Below are positions 15,392 to 25,030 of a stretch of DNA of 64,000 bases, one piece after another. Source of the DNA: Halodesulfurarchaeum formicicum (lineage in GTDB: Archaea; Halobacteriota; Halobacteria; Halobacteriales; Halobacteriaceae). The stretch's first letter is position 1; the number at the start of each line of letters is the position of its first letter. The translations under genes and the position numbers were made by a program. The stretch lies in NCBI RefSeq assembly GCF_001886955.1, contig NZ_CP016804.1, positions 1,364,001-1,428,000 of the forward strand, in the 5' to 3' direction. Under the pieces are notes generated by a model. The model was not told the DNA's origin and did no database searches. It was given only the letters and a program-made list of their open reading frames with translations.

Positions 15392-17431
15392 ATGAACGCG
15401 ACATCAATGACAGACACCGACCGGGAGGAGTCCAGGGACGACCGACGCGAAGCAATCGGCGAGATCCAGTCCGTACTTCGGGCCATGGCCGAGGGGGACT
15501 TCACGGCCAGACCGGCCGTCTCGCCGGACGACCCTGAACTCGCCGAAGCGGTATCGCTGCTGGATACGGTCGCCGAATCGCTCGAACACACCTTCGCGAC
15601 CGTCGACCGCTTCGCCGGGGATGTCACCGACACGAGCCAGGAAGCGACCCGCGGCATCGAGGACGTCCGCCAGGAGAGCCAGGTCGTCCGCCAATCGACC
15701 GAGGCGATCAGCGAGGCGACCGACGAGCAGGAGGACAACGTCGAGGCCGTCTCCGCGGAGATGGCAAACGTTTCGGCGACCATCGAGGAAGTCACGGCCA
15801 CTGCCGACGACGTGGCCGATCAGTCCGAACGGATGGCCGAACGGGGAGAGAAAGGCGGGAAAGCGGCGGAACGAGCCGTTGCGGAACTCGATCAGATCGA
15901 AACAGGCGTCTCCGGGGCTCGCGAGACTGCAGAGCATCTCACCGACCAGACCGCCGAAATAGACGAGGTCGTCGAGTTCATCGCTGACATCGCCGATCAG
16001 ACCAACCTGCTCGCGTTGAACGCCTCCATCGAGGCTGCCCGGGCGGGCGAGGCCGGGGACGGGTTTGCCGTCGTCGCCGAGGAGATCAAGTCCCTCGCGG
16101 AGGAGACCCAGGAGGCGACCGACGAGATCGGGAGCCTGCTGACCGACGTGCACAGTCACGCCGAGGACACCGCGGCCGAACTCGACGCGACGGCCGAGAA
16201 CGTCTCCAGCGGAATCGAGACTGTCGAGGGGGCCCTCCAATCACTGGAGCAAATCGCCGACCAGGCCACCGAGACCAACGTCGGGGTTCAGGAGATCAAC
16301 GACGCGACCGCCGAGCAGGCAGAAGCGGCCCAGCAGGTCTCACAGATGGCCGACGAACTGTATGACCTGGCCCAGCAGACGACCGAGGAGACAGACAGCG
16401 TCGTCCAATCGATGGAGTCCCAGGAGGGCGAGTTCGCCGCGATCGGTCACGACGTGAAGACACTCTCCGCACAGGCCACCGTCCTCGAGGAGCAACTCGG
16501 GGAGTACGACTACCGAAACGTCCAGGGTGTCACCACCCTCGACTCGGAGACTCGCGAGAGTGTCGGAGCAGCCGAATCCACCCCGATCGTCATCGGCTCC
16601 AAGCCCTTCACCGCGAACAAGATCCTCGCCTATCTCGCCTACGAACTTCTCGAAGCCGAAACCGACCTCTCACCGGTCGATCAGGTGGGGACCGGAGTCA
16701 CCGAGGAGAACTTCCGACAGCTACGGAACGGCGATCTGGACCTCTACTGGGAGTACACCGGTACGATCTACGGGGAGTTCCTCGACCGAACCGAGTCCAT
16801 CACGGACACTCACAAACTCTACGAGGCGGCCAAGCAGGGAATCGAGTCGACATACAAGCTAACCTACGGCGAACGAGCCACCCATAACAACACCTACGGC
16901 ATCCTCGCTCCCCGGGTCTGGTGTGAGGAGACGGGTGTCCACTCCCTGGACGACCTGGCGACCTACGCTAACGAGCACGACGGCGAAGTCACCGCCGTGG
17001 TCGGGCCGGACTTCCGGGACCGGGACGACGGCTGGCGCGGCCTGCTTGAGACCCACGGTTTCGAGCCCGACGTCCAGGATGCAGTCTGGGAGCGAACGGC
17101 AACGATCGACGCCTCGGAGGAGCGCTACGAGATGATCGGCCGGTCGACGGTCGATGTGACCATGGGGCTGACCGTCGACGCCCTCATCGACATCCACGAC
17201 CTGGAGGAACTCGACGATCGGCGACAGTTCTTCCCGATCTACAACCCGGCACCGCTGGTTCGAAACGACCTGGTCCAGGCCCACCCCGAGGTCATGGACG
17301 TTCTCAACCGGATCGGCCCCACCTTCGAGGACGTCTCGGAGATCCGTCGGCTGGTCAGACAGGTCGACATCGGGAAGCGCCACCCCCGCGTGGTGGCCCA
17401 CGAGTACCTCGAAACGGCAGGGCTGCTCTGA
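15392..17431 (+). CDS. cytoplasmic chemoreceptor fused to a ProX/OpuAC-type substrate-binding domain
   Basis: The 679-residue protein has no signal peptide or membrane segment. Residues about 15-70 look HAMP-like ([11 protein letters not shown]). Residues about 70-370 are a methyl-accepting coiled coil with the conserved tip [19 protein letters not shown] and [15 protein letters not shown]. From about residue 396 a betaine/choline-type periplasmic binding domain follows ([42 protein letters not shown], and a C-terminal lobe). Such binding proteins normally act outside the cell. Here the fusion should sit in the cytosol and sense an intracellular solute such as glycine betaine; ligand is inference. 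Adjacent cheW supports a chemotaxis role. Confidence 0.88.
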   Translation: MNATSMTDTDREESRDDRREAIGEIQSVLRAMAEGDFTARPAVSPDDPELAEAVSLLDTVAESLEHTFATVDRFAGDVTDTSQEATRGIEDVRQESQVVRQSTEAISEATDEQEDNVEAVSAEMANVSATIEEVTATADDVADQSERMAERGEKGGKAAERAVAELDQIETGVSGARETAEHLTDQTAEIDEVVEFIADIADQTNLLALNASIEAARAGEAGDGFAVVAEEIKSLAEETQEATDEIGSLLTDVHSHAEDTAAELDATAENVSSGIETVEGALQSLEQIADQATETNVGVQEINDATAEQAEAAQQVSQMADELYDLAQQTTEETDSVVQSMESQEGEFAAIGHDVKTLSAQATVLEEQLGEYDYRNVQGVTTLDSETRESVGAAESTPIVIGSKPFTANKILAYLAYELLEAETDLSPVDQVGTGVTEENFRQLRNGDLDLYWEYTGTIYGEFLDRTESITDTHKLYEAAKQGIESTYKLTYGERATHNNTYGILAPRVWCEETGVHSLDDLATYANEHDGEVTAVVGPDFRDRDDGWRGLLETHGFEPDVQDAVWERTATIDASEERYEMIGRSTVDVTMGLTVDALIDIHDLEELDDRRQFFPIYNPAPLVRNDLVQAHPEVMDVLNRIGPTFEDVSEIRRLVRQVDIGKRHPRVVAHEYLETAGLL

Positions 17432-18217
17432 TCAGACCTCGATCGTGGACCCGACACCCACGTACTCGTAGGCCTCGGGGAACCGCTCGGCGAAGATCCG
17501 CTCGCCCACGTGACCGGTGCAGTGAGAGGGCGCGAACAGATCGAGTCGGTTGCCGATCCAGTCGGCGATTTCCTGGATCTCCGCGGGGCTCGATCCGACC
17601 AGGTGTGTCCCGCCGATGACAGCCCGAACTTGCTCGCCCGTCACTGCTTCTGCGTGTTCGATCGTGTTTCGCAATCCCGCGTGACAGCAGCCACAGACGA
17701 GGGCAATTCCGTTCGCCGTCTCCACCGCCAGTGACTGGTCGTCCGCGATCTGATCGGCCTCTCGGGAGCCGTCCGAACGAACCGTCGTCCCGAGCGGATT
17801 GTCGGGATGGGGTCGAGGGATTTCCCCGAGAGCGTGAATTCCGTCGGCGACTTCGATCGGCCCGTCGTGGGTGTGGATTTCGACGTCGGCCGCCAGTCGT
17901 TCCCGCCGATACGGGAGCCCGATGTACGTCCCGTCCTGGAACTTCGGATCGAACGCATCGGGATGGGCGTACACGGTTTCGGCGCCGTCGAGAAACGCGG
18001 GCAAGCCGCCAGTGTGATCGTAGTGCCCGTGGCTCAATACGATCTGCTCGTAGCTCGGCTCCAGTCCGAGCCGGCGGGCGTTCTCGACGGCTTCGCCGGT
18101 CTGCCCCGTGTCGAAGAGGACATCCCCAACGACCGCTGCAAAGCCGTGTTCGGCCCGCAAGCCCATCGGTCGGGTCCCGGCAACGCGGTCGTCCATCACG
18201 ATTTGAATCGTGGTCAT
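17432..18217 (-). CDS. MBL-fold metallohydrolase (COG1237-like)
   Basis: The 261-residue protein shows the metal-binding LSHGHYDHTGG motif and later His residues (GCCHAG, GGTHLVG, APSHCTGH). These fit the COG1237 subfamily, related to enzymes acting on methanopterin-precursor-like pterin phosphates; substrate here is unknown. ATG 18217 lies 8 bp after the stop codon of the coiled-coil gene upstream, suggesting one transcript. An upstream in-frame start at 18259 would overlap that gene. It lies oppositely oriented within the chemotaxis island. Confidence 0.8.
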   Translation of the reverse strand: MTTIQIVMDDRVAGTRPMGLRAEHGFAAVVGDVLFDTGQTGEAVENARRLGLEPSYEQIVLSHGHYDHTGGLPAFLDGAETVYAHPDAFDPKFQDGTYIGLPYRRERLAADVEIHTHDGPIEVADGIHALGEIPRPHPDNPLGTTVRSDGSREADQIADDQSLAVETANGIALVCGCCHAGLRNTIEHAEAVTGEQVRAVIGGTHLVGSSPAEIQEIADWIGNRLDLFAPSHCTGHVGERIFAERFPEAYEYVGVGSTIEV

Positions 18218-18225
18218 CGTGTCAG

Positions 18226-19704
18226 TCACCCGAAGACGTCCGAAAGCTGGTCGCGCCACTCCTGGACTGCATCGAGTTCCGATTCGAGGGTCTCCACCTG
18301 CTCGGACAGGGCTTCGAGTTCGAGTTGCGTGGACTCCACCTCATCGACCCGTTCGTCGAGGGCCTCGAGGTCCCCACGCAACCGTTCGATCTGCTCGGCC
18401 ACGCCGGCGATGGCCTCGACAGTGTCCGTGAGGTTCTCAAGGTGCTCGTTCATCGTGTCCCGGTCAGTCTCGGCCTCATCGAGGCGCTCCTCCACGCGCG
18501 CCAAGTCCGCGCCCAGGGAGTCGATTTCGGCCTCCAGGTCCGAGAGTACCTGCTGGGCGCTGCCGTTGTCGTCGATGAACTCCGCCAGCGCGTCCGAATA
18601 CGCCTCCAGGTCCGAGAGCCGGGTCTGGAGGTGTTCGATCCGAACGCGATCGCTCGGCGACTCGGTCCGGACCGCCTCGCGAATCGTCGCGAGCGCCTCC
18701 TGGTCGACGGTTCCGGCCTCGATCTCTTCGGCGAGTGCAGTGGCAATCGACTCGGACTCGGTCTCGGGCTTCATTGGTGTTTCGGGGGTCGGATCAGTGG
18801 CTTCGTCCTCGGCGGCGTCGGCAGGCACTGGTTCGGCGTCGGCGACCGCCGACGGTGTCGAATCCTCGGAGGCGGACGCTGCGACGCCCGCCTCTGAGGC
18901 CGACGCTTCGATCGGTTCATCTGCCGTCTCGGCCGTGGGGTCACCGGCGTCCGTCTGGGCCGCCGTTTCCGTCTCCGGATCGGTCTCATCGGCCATAGTA
19001 TCGGAATCAGTCTCATCGGCCATAGTATCGGACTCAGTCTCGTCGGCCATAGTATCAGGCTCGGACTGGTCTGTCTCCGCCCACATCTCCGCCGGGGCGG
19101 TCTCGGAATCCGTGACGGTCTCCTCGACCAGTCCAGCAACAGTCCTGCGGGCCGCCTCGTCGGCGTCGGCTGGTTCCGTGCTGGGGTCGGCTCCGCCTTC
19201 CTCGCCAGGTTCGTCGCTGGCTGTCTCCGCGGCCAGCCCAGGGACACTCTCCCGGTCCCCGCGAGCCAGCTCCCGGACCAGTTCGGAGCTCTCGGCGGGA
19301 ACAACGGTGTCTGTCTCCTCCCCTTCGGATTCCGTCTCGGGGACCGCCGCCTGAGTGCCCGCGTTCACCTCGACGGTCGGTTTTTCGAGGAAGAGTGTCG
19401 GCTCGGTGTCGGCAGCCATTCTGATACCATAGAGTGTGGTGAAACTCGCGTCCGATTCGACGGTGCGTTCGAAGCGGACTTCACCGTTCCCGGTCGCAGT
19501 CCAGTCCTCGCTTCCGTACGCCGGATGGAACCCGATCTGCTCGATTCCAAAGTCCTCGGGGATCGTATCCGTGATCGTCAACTCCACCGGCTCCGCCCGG
19601 GTCGACTCGACCGCGAAGGTCACGGCCGGGACCGGGAACTCCTCGGCGTCGAAGGACTTGGTCACCGTGACGCCGTCGCTCACGACGACTGTCTCCTCGT
19701 TCAC
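18226..19704 (-). CDS. beta-domain and coiled-coil protein of unknown function
   Basis: The 492-residue protein has three parts. An N-terminal domain to about residue 110 is beta-rich (TVTKSFDAEEFPVPAVTF, EPVELTITDTIPEDF), resembling immunoglobulin-like or DUF11-type repeats. A long acidic low-complexity region (about 120-320) contains three tandem MADETxxDT repeats. The C-terminal 170 residues are a coiled coil (LSDLEAEIDSLGADLARVEERLDEAETDRD). No signal peptide is visible. The start GTG 19704 is preceded by GAGGTGG; a GTG at 19755 sits next to the TATA-like TTTTAAGT. It lies among che genes and precedes the MBL gene. I do not recognise it. Confidence 0.72.
   Translation of the reverse strand: MNEETVVVSDGVTVTKSFDAEEFPVPAVTFAVESTRAEPVELTITDTIPEDFGIEQIGFHPAYGSEDWTATGNGEVRFERTVESDASFTTLYGIRMAADTEPTLFLEKPTVEVNAGTQAAVPETESEGEETDTVVPAESSELVRELARGDRESVPGLAAETASDEPGEEGGADPSTEPADADEAARRTVAGLVEETVTDSETAPAEMWAETDQSEPDTMADETESDTMADETDSDTMADETDPETETAAQTDAGDPTAETADEPIEASASEAGVAASASEDSTPSAVADAEPVPADAAEDEATDPTPETPMKPETESESIATALAEEIEAGTVDQEALATIREAVRTESPSDRVRIEHLQTRLSDLEAYSDALAEFIDDNGSAQQVLSDLEAEIDSLGADLARVEERLDEAETDRDTMNEHLENLTDTVEAIAGVAEQIERLRGDLEALDERVDEVESTQLELEALSEQVETLESELDAVQEWRDQLSDVFG
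18970..19050 (-). repeat. three tandem 27-bp repeats inside the coiled-coil gene
   Basis: In-frame units at 19050-19024, 19023-18997 and 18996-18970 encode MADETESDT, MADETDSDT and MADETDPET. They lie in the acidic low-complexity linker. Confidence 0.93.
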
Positions 19705-19837
19705 GGGGACCACCTCACGTTGTGTTCCATGCCCTGATTTGGGAGGATAATCCACTTAAAACGCCCGGCACCCCTCTCGGTTTTGAGAACGGCGTAGCCC
19801 GGGTGGATTTATGACCCTGAGTGTCAAACGTCGTTGT

Positions 19838-20449
19838 ATGGACCCGCCTCGGGATCAGGAGGAGATGCCGGACGACTCAGTTCTCACGCCCGAGGACCTG
19901 GATTTCAGGGAGGAAGAAGAAGTGGCAGAGCTGGACGAGAGCCGGTTCGTCATCGGGGCGGAGGGCCGGCCGGACGTAGACAAATCAGCGATGGGAAAGT
20001 CACCGGAAGAGGATCACCGCCGGTCGACCCCGGACACCGAAGCACCGACGAAAAAGACGACTCAGCAGGGGGCCGCGGGGACCGAGTCCCAGGAGCTCCG
20101 GGGGAGTGATGTCAAACGCTGGATCGGCGCGAACCTGCGGCGAACCGACAGCCAGTACGCCTACCGGCTCGCGGCCAAGACGGGCGAGAACGTGAGCCAT
20201 CAGCAACTTGCCTCCGACGACATCGGAATGGCCTTCGACGGCCTGCTCATGTGGTACGCCCAGCAGGTCGGGGACGGAACGGCGGTCGAGGACACCCTGG
20301 GGATCTTGCTCTCGGAGTCGAACGTCCGGGTTCGCTATCCTGTCACGGGGCTGCTGGCGTACCTCGAGGAACACGACCTCGACCCCGAGGATTCGATCGG
20401 CGACCTCCTGGAAACGGTTCGGGAGCACGACGGCCTGGTCTTTCCCTGA
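19838..20449 (+). CDS. haloarchaeal protein of unknown function beside cheW
   Basis: From ATG 19838 the product has 203 residues. The N-terminal half is charged and probably disordered (LDFREEEEVAELDESRFVIG). The C-terminal half is helical (LRGSDVKRWIGANLRRTDSQYAYRLAAKTGENVSHQQLASDDIGMAFDGLLMWYAQQV in outline). A TATA-like ATTTATG at 19807-19813 lies 28 bp upstream, arguing against the ATG at 19811. The helical domain resembles a family seen next to haloarchaeal che genes (DUF7500, from memory). It is followed by cheW, so a regulatory or receptor-accessory role is possible. Confidence 0.65.
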   Translation: MDPPRDQEEMPDDSVLTPEDLDFREEEEVAELDESRFVIGAEGRPDVDKSAMGKSPEEDHRRSTPDTEAPTKKTTQQGAAGTESQELRGSDVKRWIGANLRRTDSQYAYRLAAKTGENVSHQQLASDDIGMAFDGLLMWYAQQVGDGTAVEDTLGILLSESNVRVRYPVTGLLAYLEEHDLDPEDSIGDLLETVREHDGLVFP

Positions 20450-20515
20450 CTTTCGATTTTGATAGCTGTCGCGAAACAATTATACTCCGCTCTGCCGGTG
20501 GTTGGGACAGCGACG

Positions 20516-21070
20516 ATGACCGCCACCGATTCCGATACCGCGATGGCCCGCGAGAAGCGCGAGGAGACTGCCGCGGAACCAGCCACGGAGGTGGTCGAGT
20601 TCATGCTCGGAGCCGAACGCTGTGCGATCGACATCGACGCAGTCGACAGTATCGTCGAGCCAAAACAGATCACCAGAGTGCCGCGGGCCCCCGAGGCGGT
20701 CGAGGGCGTGATGGACCTTCGCGGGGAAACTACGGCTGTGGTGGACCCGACGCTGTTCCTCGCGATCGAAAACGACGGGACGGCCGCGAACATTTTGGTT
20801 CTGGATCGCGACGGCGACAAGCAGAAGATCGGGATCCGGGTCGGGTCCGTCGAAGAGGTCACCAGCTATCCACCCGCCCAGATCGACCGGAACGGTGATC
20901 TGGCGGGCATCCAGACCAGCGCGATCGAGGCCGACCTCGTCCAGGGCGTGCTGCGAAAGCACCTCGGAGAGGGAGACGAGGATGGGGTCCCTGAGGACAT
21001 CTCGCTGGTGCTCTGGCTGGACATCGCCCGGCTGATCGATGCAATCTCGACTGACGGACCAGGCGTCTAG
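20516..21070 (+). CDS. cheW: chemotaxis coupling protein CheW (second copy)
   Basis: The CheW domain spans about residues 30-184 (VEFMLGAERCAIDIDAVDSIVEPKQITRVPRAPEAVEGVMDLRGE in outline), with a polar N-terminal extension. It shares the VExVxDLRGETT core with the first CheW but has a longer C-terminus. AATTATAC at about 20478-20485 lies 34 bp before ATG 20516. A second in-frame ATG at 20546 is possible; ATG 20459 lies upstream of the promoter and is unlikely. Two CheWs suggest separate receptor sets sharing one CheA. Confidence 0.88.
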   Translation: MTATDSDTAMAREKREETAAEPATEVVEFMLGAERCAIDIDAVDSIVEPKQITRVPRAPEAVEGVMDLRGETTAVVDPTLFLAIENDGTAANILVLDRDGDKQKIGIRVGSVEEVTSYPPAQIDRNGDLAGIQTSAIEADLVQGVLRKHLGEGDEDGVPEDISLVLWLDIARLIDAISTDGPGV

Positions 21071-21103
21071 TCGACAATCATATCTGATAACGGGCAAGGT
21101 GGC

Positions 21104-21111
21104 TTTATAAT
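21104..21111 (+). promoter_or_regulatory. TATA box of the cheYBA operon
   Basis: TTTATAAT is centred 28 bp before ATG 21136, consistent with leaderless or nearly leaderless transcription of cheY and the tightly packed genes after it. Confidence 0.65.
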
Positions 21112-21135
21112 ACCCTTCGTACTAACAGGCTACGT

Positions 21136-21498
21136 ATGGCACAGGACGTGCTTCTCGTTGATGACTCGGAGTTCATGCGGAATCTCCTTCGCGAGATCCT
21201 GGAGGGCGAACTGGAGATCGTCGGCGAGGCGGAGAACGGCGTCGAAGCCGTCGAGATGTACAAGGAGCACCACCCGGACCTGGTGATGATGGACATCGTG
21301 ATGCCGATCCGCGACGGGATCGAGGCGACGGCGGCTATCAAGGACGCCGACGCCGGCGCCCACGTCATCATGTGCACGTCCATCGGACAGGAGGAAAAGA
21401 TGAAGAAGGCGGTCAAGGCGGGCGCGGACGGCTACATCACCAAGCCGTTCCAGAAGCCCAGCGTGATGGACGCCATCGAAGACGTGCTCGCGGCATGA
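21136..21498 (+). CDS. cheY: chemotaxis response regulator CheY
   Basis: A single receiver domain of 120 residues with acidic pocket D9/D10, phosphoacceptor D53 (MMDIVMP), T81 and K103 (ITKPF). Phospho-CheY binds the archaellum switch through CheF in archaea. The stop overlaps the cheB start (ATGA), so the two are probably translationally coupled. Confidence 0.96.
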   Translation: MAQDVLLVDDSEFMRNLLREILEGELEIVGEAENGVEAVEMYKEHHPDLVMMDIVMPIRDGIEATAAIKDADAGAHVIMCTSIGQEEKMKKAVKAGADGYITKPFQKPSVMDAIEDVLAA

Positions 21499-22532
21499 CA
21501 CGCGTCCTGGTCGTCGACGACTCGCATTTCATGCGGACGGTCATCACCGACATCCTCGAGGACGCCGGGCTGACCGTCGTCGCCCAGGCCGCAAACGGTC
21601 GCGAGGCGGTCGAACTCGTCGCCGACCACGACCCCGATGTCGTCACGATGGACGTCGAGATGCCCGAGATGAACGGCATCGAAGCGGTCGAGGCGATCAT
21701 GGACCACGACCCGGTCCCGATCATGATGCTCTCGGCGCTGACGACCGACGGGGCCGACGCCACGCTCGAGGCCATGGAGAAAGGCGCCGTCGACTTCTTC
21801 GCGAAGCCGAGTGGGACCATCTCGACTGACCTCTCCGCCCACGCCGAAGCGCTGGTTCGCACCGTCGAATCGGTCGCCCAATCCGATCCGACCGCTCAAA
21901 CGATCTCGACGGGGCAGCGATCGACGGCCGATCGCGAGGGGACCTACGTCGACCATCCGACCCTCGTGATCGGAGCCTCGACCGGTGGCCCGAACGTCGT
22001 GGAGTCGATTCTCGCCGACCTCCCGCGTTCTGCAGACTTCCGGGTCCTCGTGGTTCAGCACATGCCCGATCAGTTCACCGGGCGATTCGCGAAGCGACTG
22101 GACGGGCGGTCGGCCTACGATGTCCGGGAAGCGAGCGACGGGGACCGGATCGGGGGTGGCGAGGCACTGATCGCGAAAGGCGATTACCACATGGTCGTGA
22201 GCGGGTACAGTAGCGGTCGGCTCCGGGTCCGGCTCGAACAGTCCGCGCCCGTTCACTCCGTGCGGCCGGCCATCGACGTGACCATGGAATCCGTCGCCGA
22301 GACGATCGACGACCCAGTCACCGCCGTCGTCCTGACGGGAATGGGCTCGGACGGAGCGGCGGGGGTCGAGGCGATCGACGCTATCGGCGGCCAGGTGCTA
22401 GCACAGGACGAGGAAACGAGCGCGGTCTTCGGCATTCCCGGCCGAGCCATCGAGACCGGTTGTGTCGACGGGGTGCACCCGGCGGACGAACTCGTCGACG
22501 CCGTTCTCGACACGATACGGGACCGAACCTGA
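21495..22532 (+). CDS. cheB: chemoreceptor methylesterase/deamidase CheB
   Basis: The 345-residue protein joins a receiver domain (D8, D9, phosphoacceptor D53) by a linker to the methylesterase domain. The catalytic triad is visible: S162 in GASTGG, H189 in VVQHMP and D286 in GMGSDGAAG. It removes methyl groups from receptors during adaptation. ATG 21495 overlaps cheY and the stop overlaps cheA by one base. Confidence 0.96.
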   Translation: MTRVLVVDDSHFMRTVITDILEDAGLTVVAQAANGREAVELVADHDPDVVTMDVEMPEMNGIEAVEAIMDHDPVPIMMLSALTTDGADATLEAMEKGAVDFFAKPSGTISTDLSAHAEALVRTVESVAQSDPTAQTISTGQRSTADREGTYVDHPTLVIGASTGGPNVVESILADLPRSADFRVLVVQHMPDQFTGRFAKRLDGRSAYDVREASDGDRIGGGEALIAKGDYHMVVSGYSSGRLRVRLEQSAPVHSVRPAIDVTMESVAETIDDPVTAVVLTGMGSDGAAGVEAIDAIGGQVLAQDEETSAVFGIPGRAIETGCVDGVHPADELVDAVLDTIRDRT

Positions 22533-24439
22533 TGGAAGACTATCTCGAAGAATTCGTCCGCGAGGGCGAAGACCACGTCACCGAGCTGAACAACGCGCTG
22601 CTCACCCTCGAGAGCGACCCCGAGGACGACGGGGCTATGGAGCGGATCTTCCGGACGGCCCACACCCTGAAGGGCAACTTCGGAGCGATGGGCTTCGAGG
22701 ACGCTTCGGACCTCGCCCACGCCGTCGAGGACCTCCTCGACGCGATGCGCCAGGGCGAGATCGCGGTCACCGCCGACCGGATGGACCACATCTTCGCCGG
22801 CGTCGACGAGATCGAGGCCTGTCTCGACGAGATCGAGGCCGACGGCGAGGTTGCCCGAGACGTCAGGCCGACGATCACGGACCTCAGAGCGGTCCTTGAT
22901 GGAGCTGACGAGCCGGCCACCGAGACGGCTGCCCAGGAATCGACCACCGAGGACGTCGCCTTCGATCCAGCGACACTGGACGCCGATGGCGAGCGCGTGG
23001 TTCAGGCGACAGTGGAGATGGCCGACTCGGAGATGCCAGGGGTCGACGCGATGTTCGTCCTGGAGGACATCCAGGAGACCTTCGACGTGCTCGGGGCCGT
23101 CCCCGAGATCGACGCGATCGAGGACGGCGAGTACGATACGGACTTCACGCTGGCACTTGCAACAGACGCCGGCGATGTCGCCTCGGAAATCGCGGAAAAC
23201 GGCGACGTCACGAACGTTACCGTCCAGGAACTCGACACCGAGAGCGAGGGTAGCGAGACGGAGACGGCAGCGGACAATGCTGGGGAGTCGGGCACGGACT
23301 CGGTCGGCGAGATCCAATCGGTCCGCGTGAACGTCGATCAGCTCGACGAACTCCACGGCCTGGTCGAACAGCTAGTGACCACCCGGATCAAACTCCGGCG
23401 GAGCGTCGGCGAGAACGACCGCCGGACCGAGGAGGAACTCGACGACCTGGACAAGATCACCTCGAACCTCCAGGACACCGTGATGGACATGCGGCTGGTC
23501 CCGATGAAGAAGATCGTCGGGAAGTTTCCCCGATTGGTCCGGGATCTCGCCCGCGAGGAGGACAAACAGGTCGAGTTCACGATCGAGGGTGACGACGTCG
23601 AACTCGATCGCACGATCCTCACCGAGATCAGCGACCCGCTGATGCACATTCTGCGGAACGCAGTCGACCACGGGATCGAATCGCCTGAGAAACGCGAAGC
23701 CGCCGGCAAGGACCCGACCGGTTCGATCACGCTCCGGGCCGAGCGCGAACGGGACCGGGTGAAGATTCAGGTCATCGACGACGGGCAGGGCGTCGATCAC
23801 GACGCGATTCGAACGAAAGCCGTCGAGAAGGGCATTCTCGACAGTGCAGAGGCGGAGGACCTGACGGAAGACGAGGTGGCCGAACTGATCTTCCACTCCG
23901 GGTTCTCGACCACCGAGGAGGTAACAGACGTCAGCGGGCGCGGAGTCGGGATGGACGTGGTCAACGACACCGTCACGCGACTCGATGGCTCGGTGTCGGT
24001 CACGAGCGAACCGGGCGAGGGGACGACTGTGACCCTCACGCTGCCAGTGACCGTCGCCATCGTGAAGGTGCTGTTCGTGGAGTCCGGCGGGGAGAAATAC
24101 GGGATCCCGATCAAGACTATCGACGAGATCAGCCGGATGCGCCCGCTCAAACAGGTCGACGGCGAGGAAGTGGTCACCTACGACGACACGGTCTATCCAC
24201 TCGTGCGCCTGGGCGACGCCCTCGACGTGCCCGGTGAAACCCGGAACGGCGACGGCATGCTTGTCAAGATCCGGGACACGGAACGCCAGGTAGCGCTGCA
24301 CTGTGACGCCGTCCAGGGACAGGAGGAAGTCGTCGTCAAGCCATTCGAGGGCATCTTGAGCGGCATTCCGGGCCTCTCCGGGGCGGCGGTCCTCGGGGAG
24401 GGCGACGTGGTGACCATCCTCGACGTGGCGACGCTCTGA
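22532..24439 (+). CDS. cheA: chemotaxis histidine kinase CheA
   Basis: The 635-residue protein has the standard order: P1 with phospho-acceptor H44 (RTAHTLKGN), a P2 region (about 160-240), P3 dimerisation (VRVNVDQLDELHGLVEQL), P4 ATPase with N, G1 and G2 boxes (HILRNAVDHGIE, DDGQGVD, GRGVGMDVV) and P5 CheW-like domain at the C-terminus. It phosphorylates CheY and CheB. Start ATG 22532 uses the last base of the cheB stop codon. Confidence 0.96.
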   Translation: MEDYLEEFVREGEDHVTELNNALLTLESDPEDDGAMERIFRTAHTLKGNFGAMGFEDASDLAHAVEDLLDAMRQGEIAVTADRMDHIFAGVDEIEACLDEIEADGEVARDVRPTITDLRAVLDGADEPATETAAQESTTEDVAFDPATLDADGERVVQATVEMADSEMPGVDAMFVLEDIQETFDVLGAVPEIDAIEDGEYDTDFTLALATDAGDVASEIAENGDVTNVTVQELDTESEGSETETAADNAGESGTDSVGEIQSVRVNVDQLDELHGLVEQLVTTRIKLRRSVGENDRRTEEELDDLDKITSNLQDTVMDMRLVPMKKIVGKFPRLVRDLAREEDKQVEFTIEGDDVELDRTILTEISDPLMHILRNAVDHGIESPEKREAAGKDPTGSITLRAERERDRVKIQVIDDGQGVDHDAIRTKAVEKGILDSAEAEDLTEDEVAELIFHSGFSTTEEVTDVSGRGVGMDVVNDTVTRLDGSVSVTSEPGEGTTVTLTLPVTVAIVKVLFVESGGEKYGIPIKTIDEISRMRPLKQVDGEEVVTYDDTVYPLVRLGDALDVPGETRNGDGMLVKIRDTERQVALHCDAVQGQEEVVVKPFEGILSGIPGLSGAAVLGEGDVVTILDVATL

Positions 24440-24441
24440 TC

Positions 24442-25029
24442 ATGTCCACGAAGATCGACATCCGACGACTCAGGGACGTCAATCGGCTCGCCAAGGCCGG
24501 TGCCGAGACGGTTGCGGAGCATCTGACCCAACTCACCGGCGTCGAGACGGAGATGCAGATCACGAAGATCAACGTGCTTGACATCGAGGACCTGGGGGCG
24601 CATCTGGGCCGGGAGCGGGTCGTTGGTGTCAACGTGCCCCTGCTCGAACACCCACACGGGTCAGTACTGATCCTCTTCGAGGATGAGAGCGCGAAAAAAC
24701 TGGCTCACTCGATGCTCGGGAGCGAACCGAGCGGCGGCCCGACATACTCGGAAATGGAACGGTCGGCGATCAAGGAAGTCGGCAACATCATGACCAGTGG
24801 CTTCATCGACGGCTGGGCGAACGTCCTCGGGCGAACCATCGACATCTCGACACCCCAACTGCTGCGGGCCGAGGGCGACACGATCGTCGAGCACAGCGTC
24901 GAAGCGGGCGAACACGAGATCGCACTGGTCTTCGATTCGACCCTGGAGGCCCCGGATGTCGACGTCGAAGCGACCATCTACACGTTCCCGAACATCGAGG
25001 AGTTCGTGGAACTCATCAACTCGATCTAA
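24442..25029 (+). CDS. cheC: CheY-phosphate phosphatase CheC
   Basis: The 195-residue CheC-fold protein has one clear catalytic motif, SAIKEVGN followed by FIDGWANVLGRTIDISTP. The equivalent N-terminal helix (DVNRLAKAGAETVAEHL) lacks ExxN, so only one active centre is evident. CheC proteins dephosphorylate CheY and bind CheD. It lies 2 bp after cheA and 1 bp before a second, duplicated CheC gene. Confidence 0.92.
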   Translation: MSTKIDIRRLRDVNRLAKAGAETVAEHLTQLTGVETEMQITKINVLDIEDLGAHLGRERVVGVNVPLLEHPHGSVLILFEDESAKKLAHSMLGSEPSGGPTYSEMERSAIKEVGNIMTSGFIDGWANVLGRTIDISTPQLLRAEGDTIVEHSVEAGEHEIALVFDSTLEAPDVDVEATIYTFPNIEEFVELINSI

Positions 25030-25030
25030 C

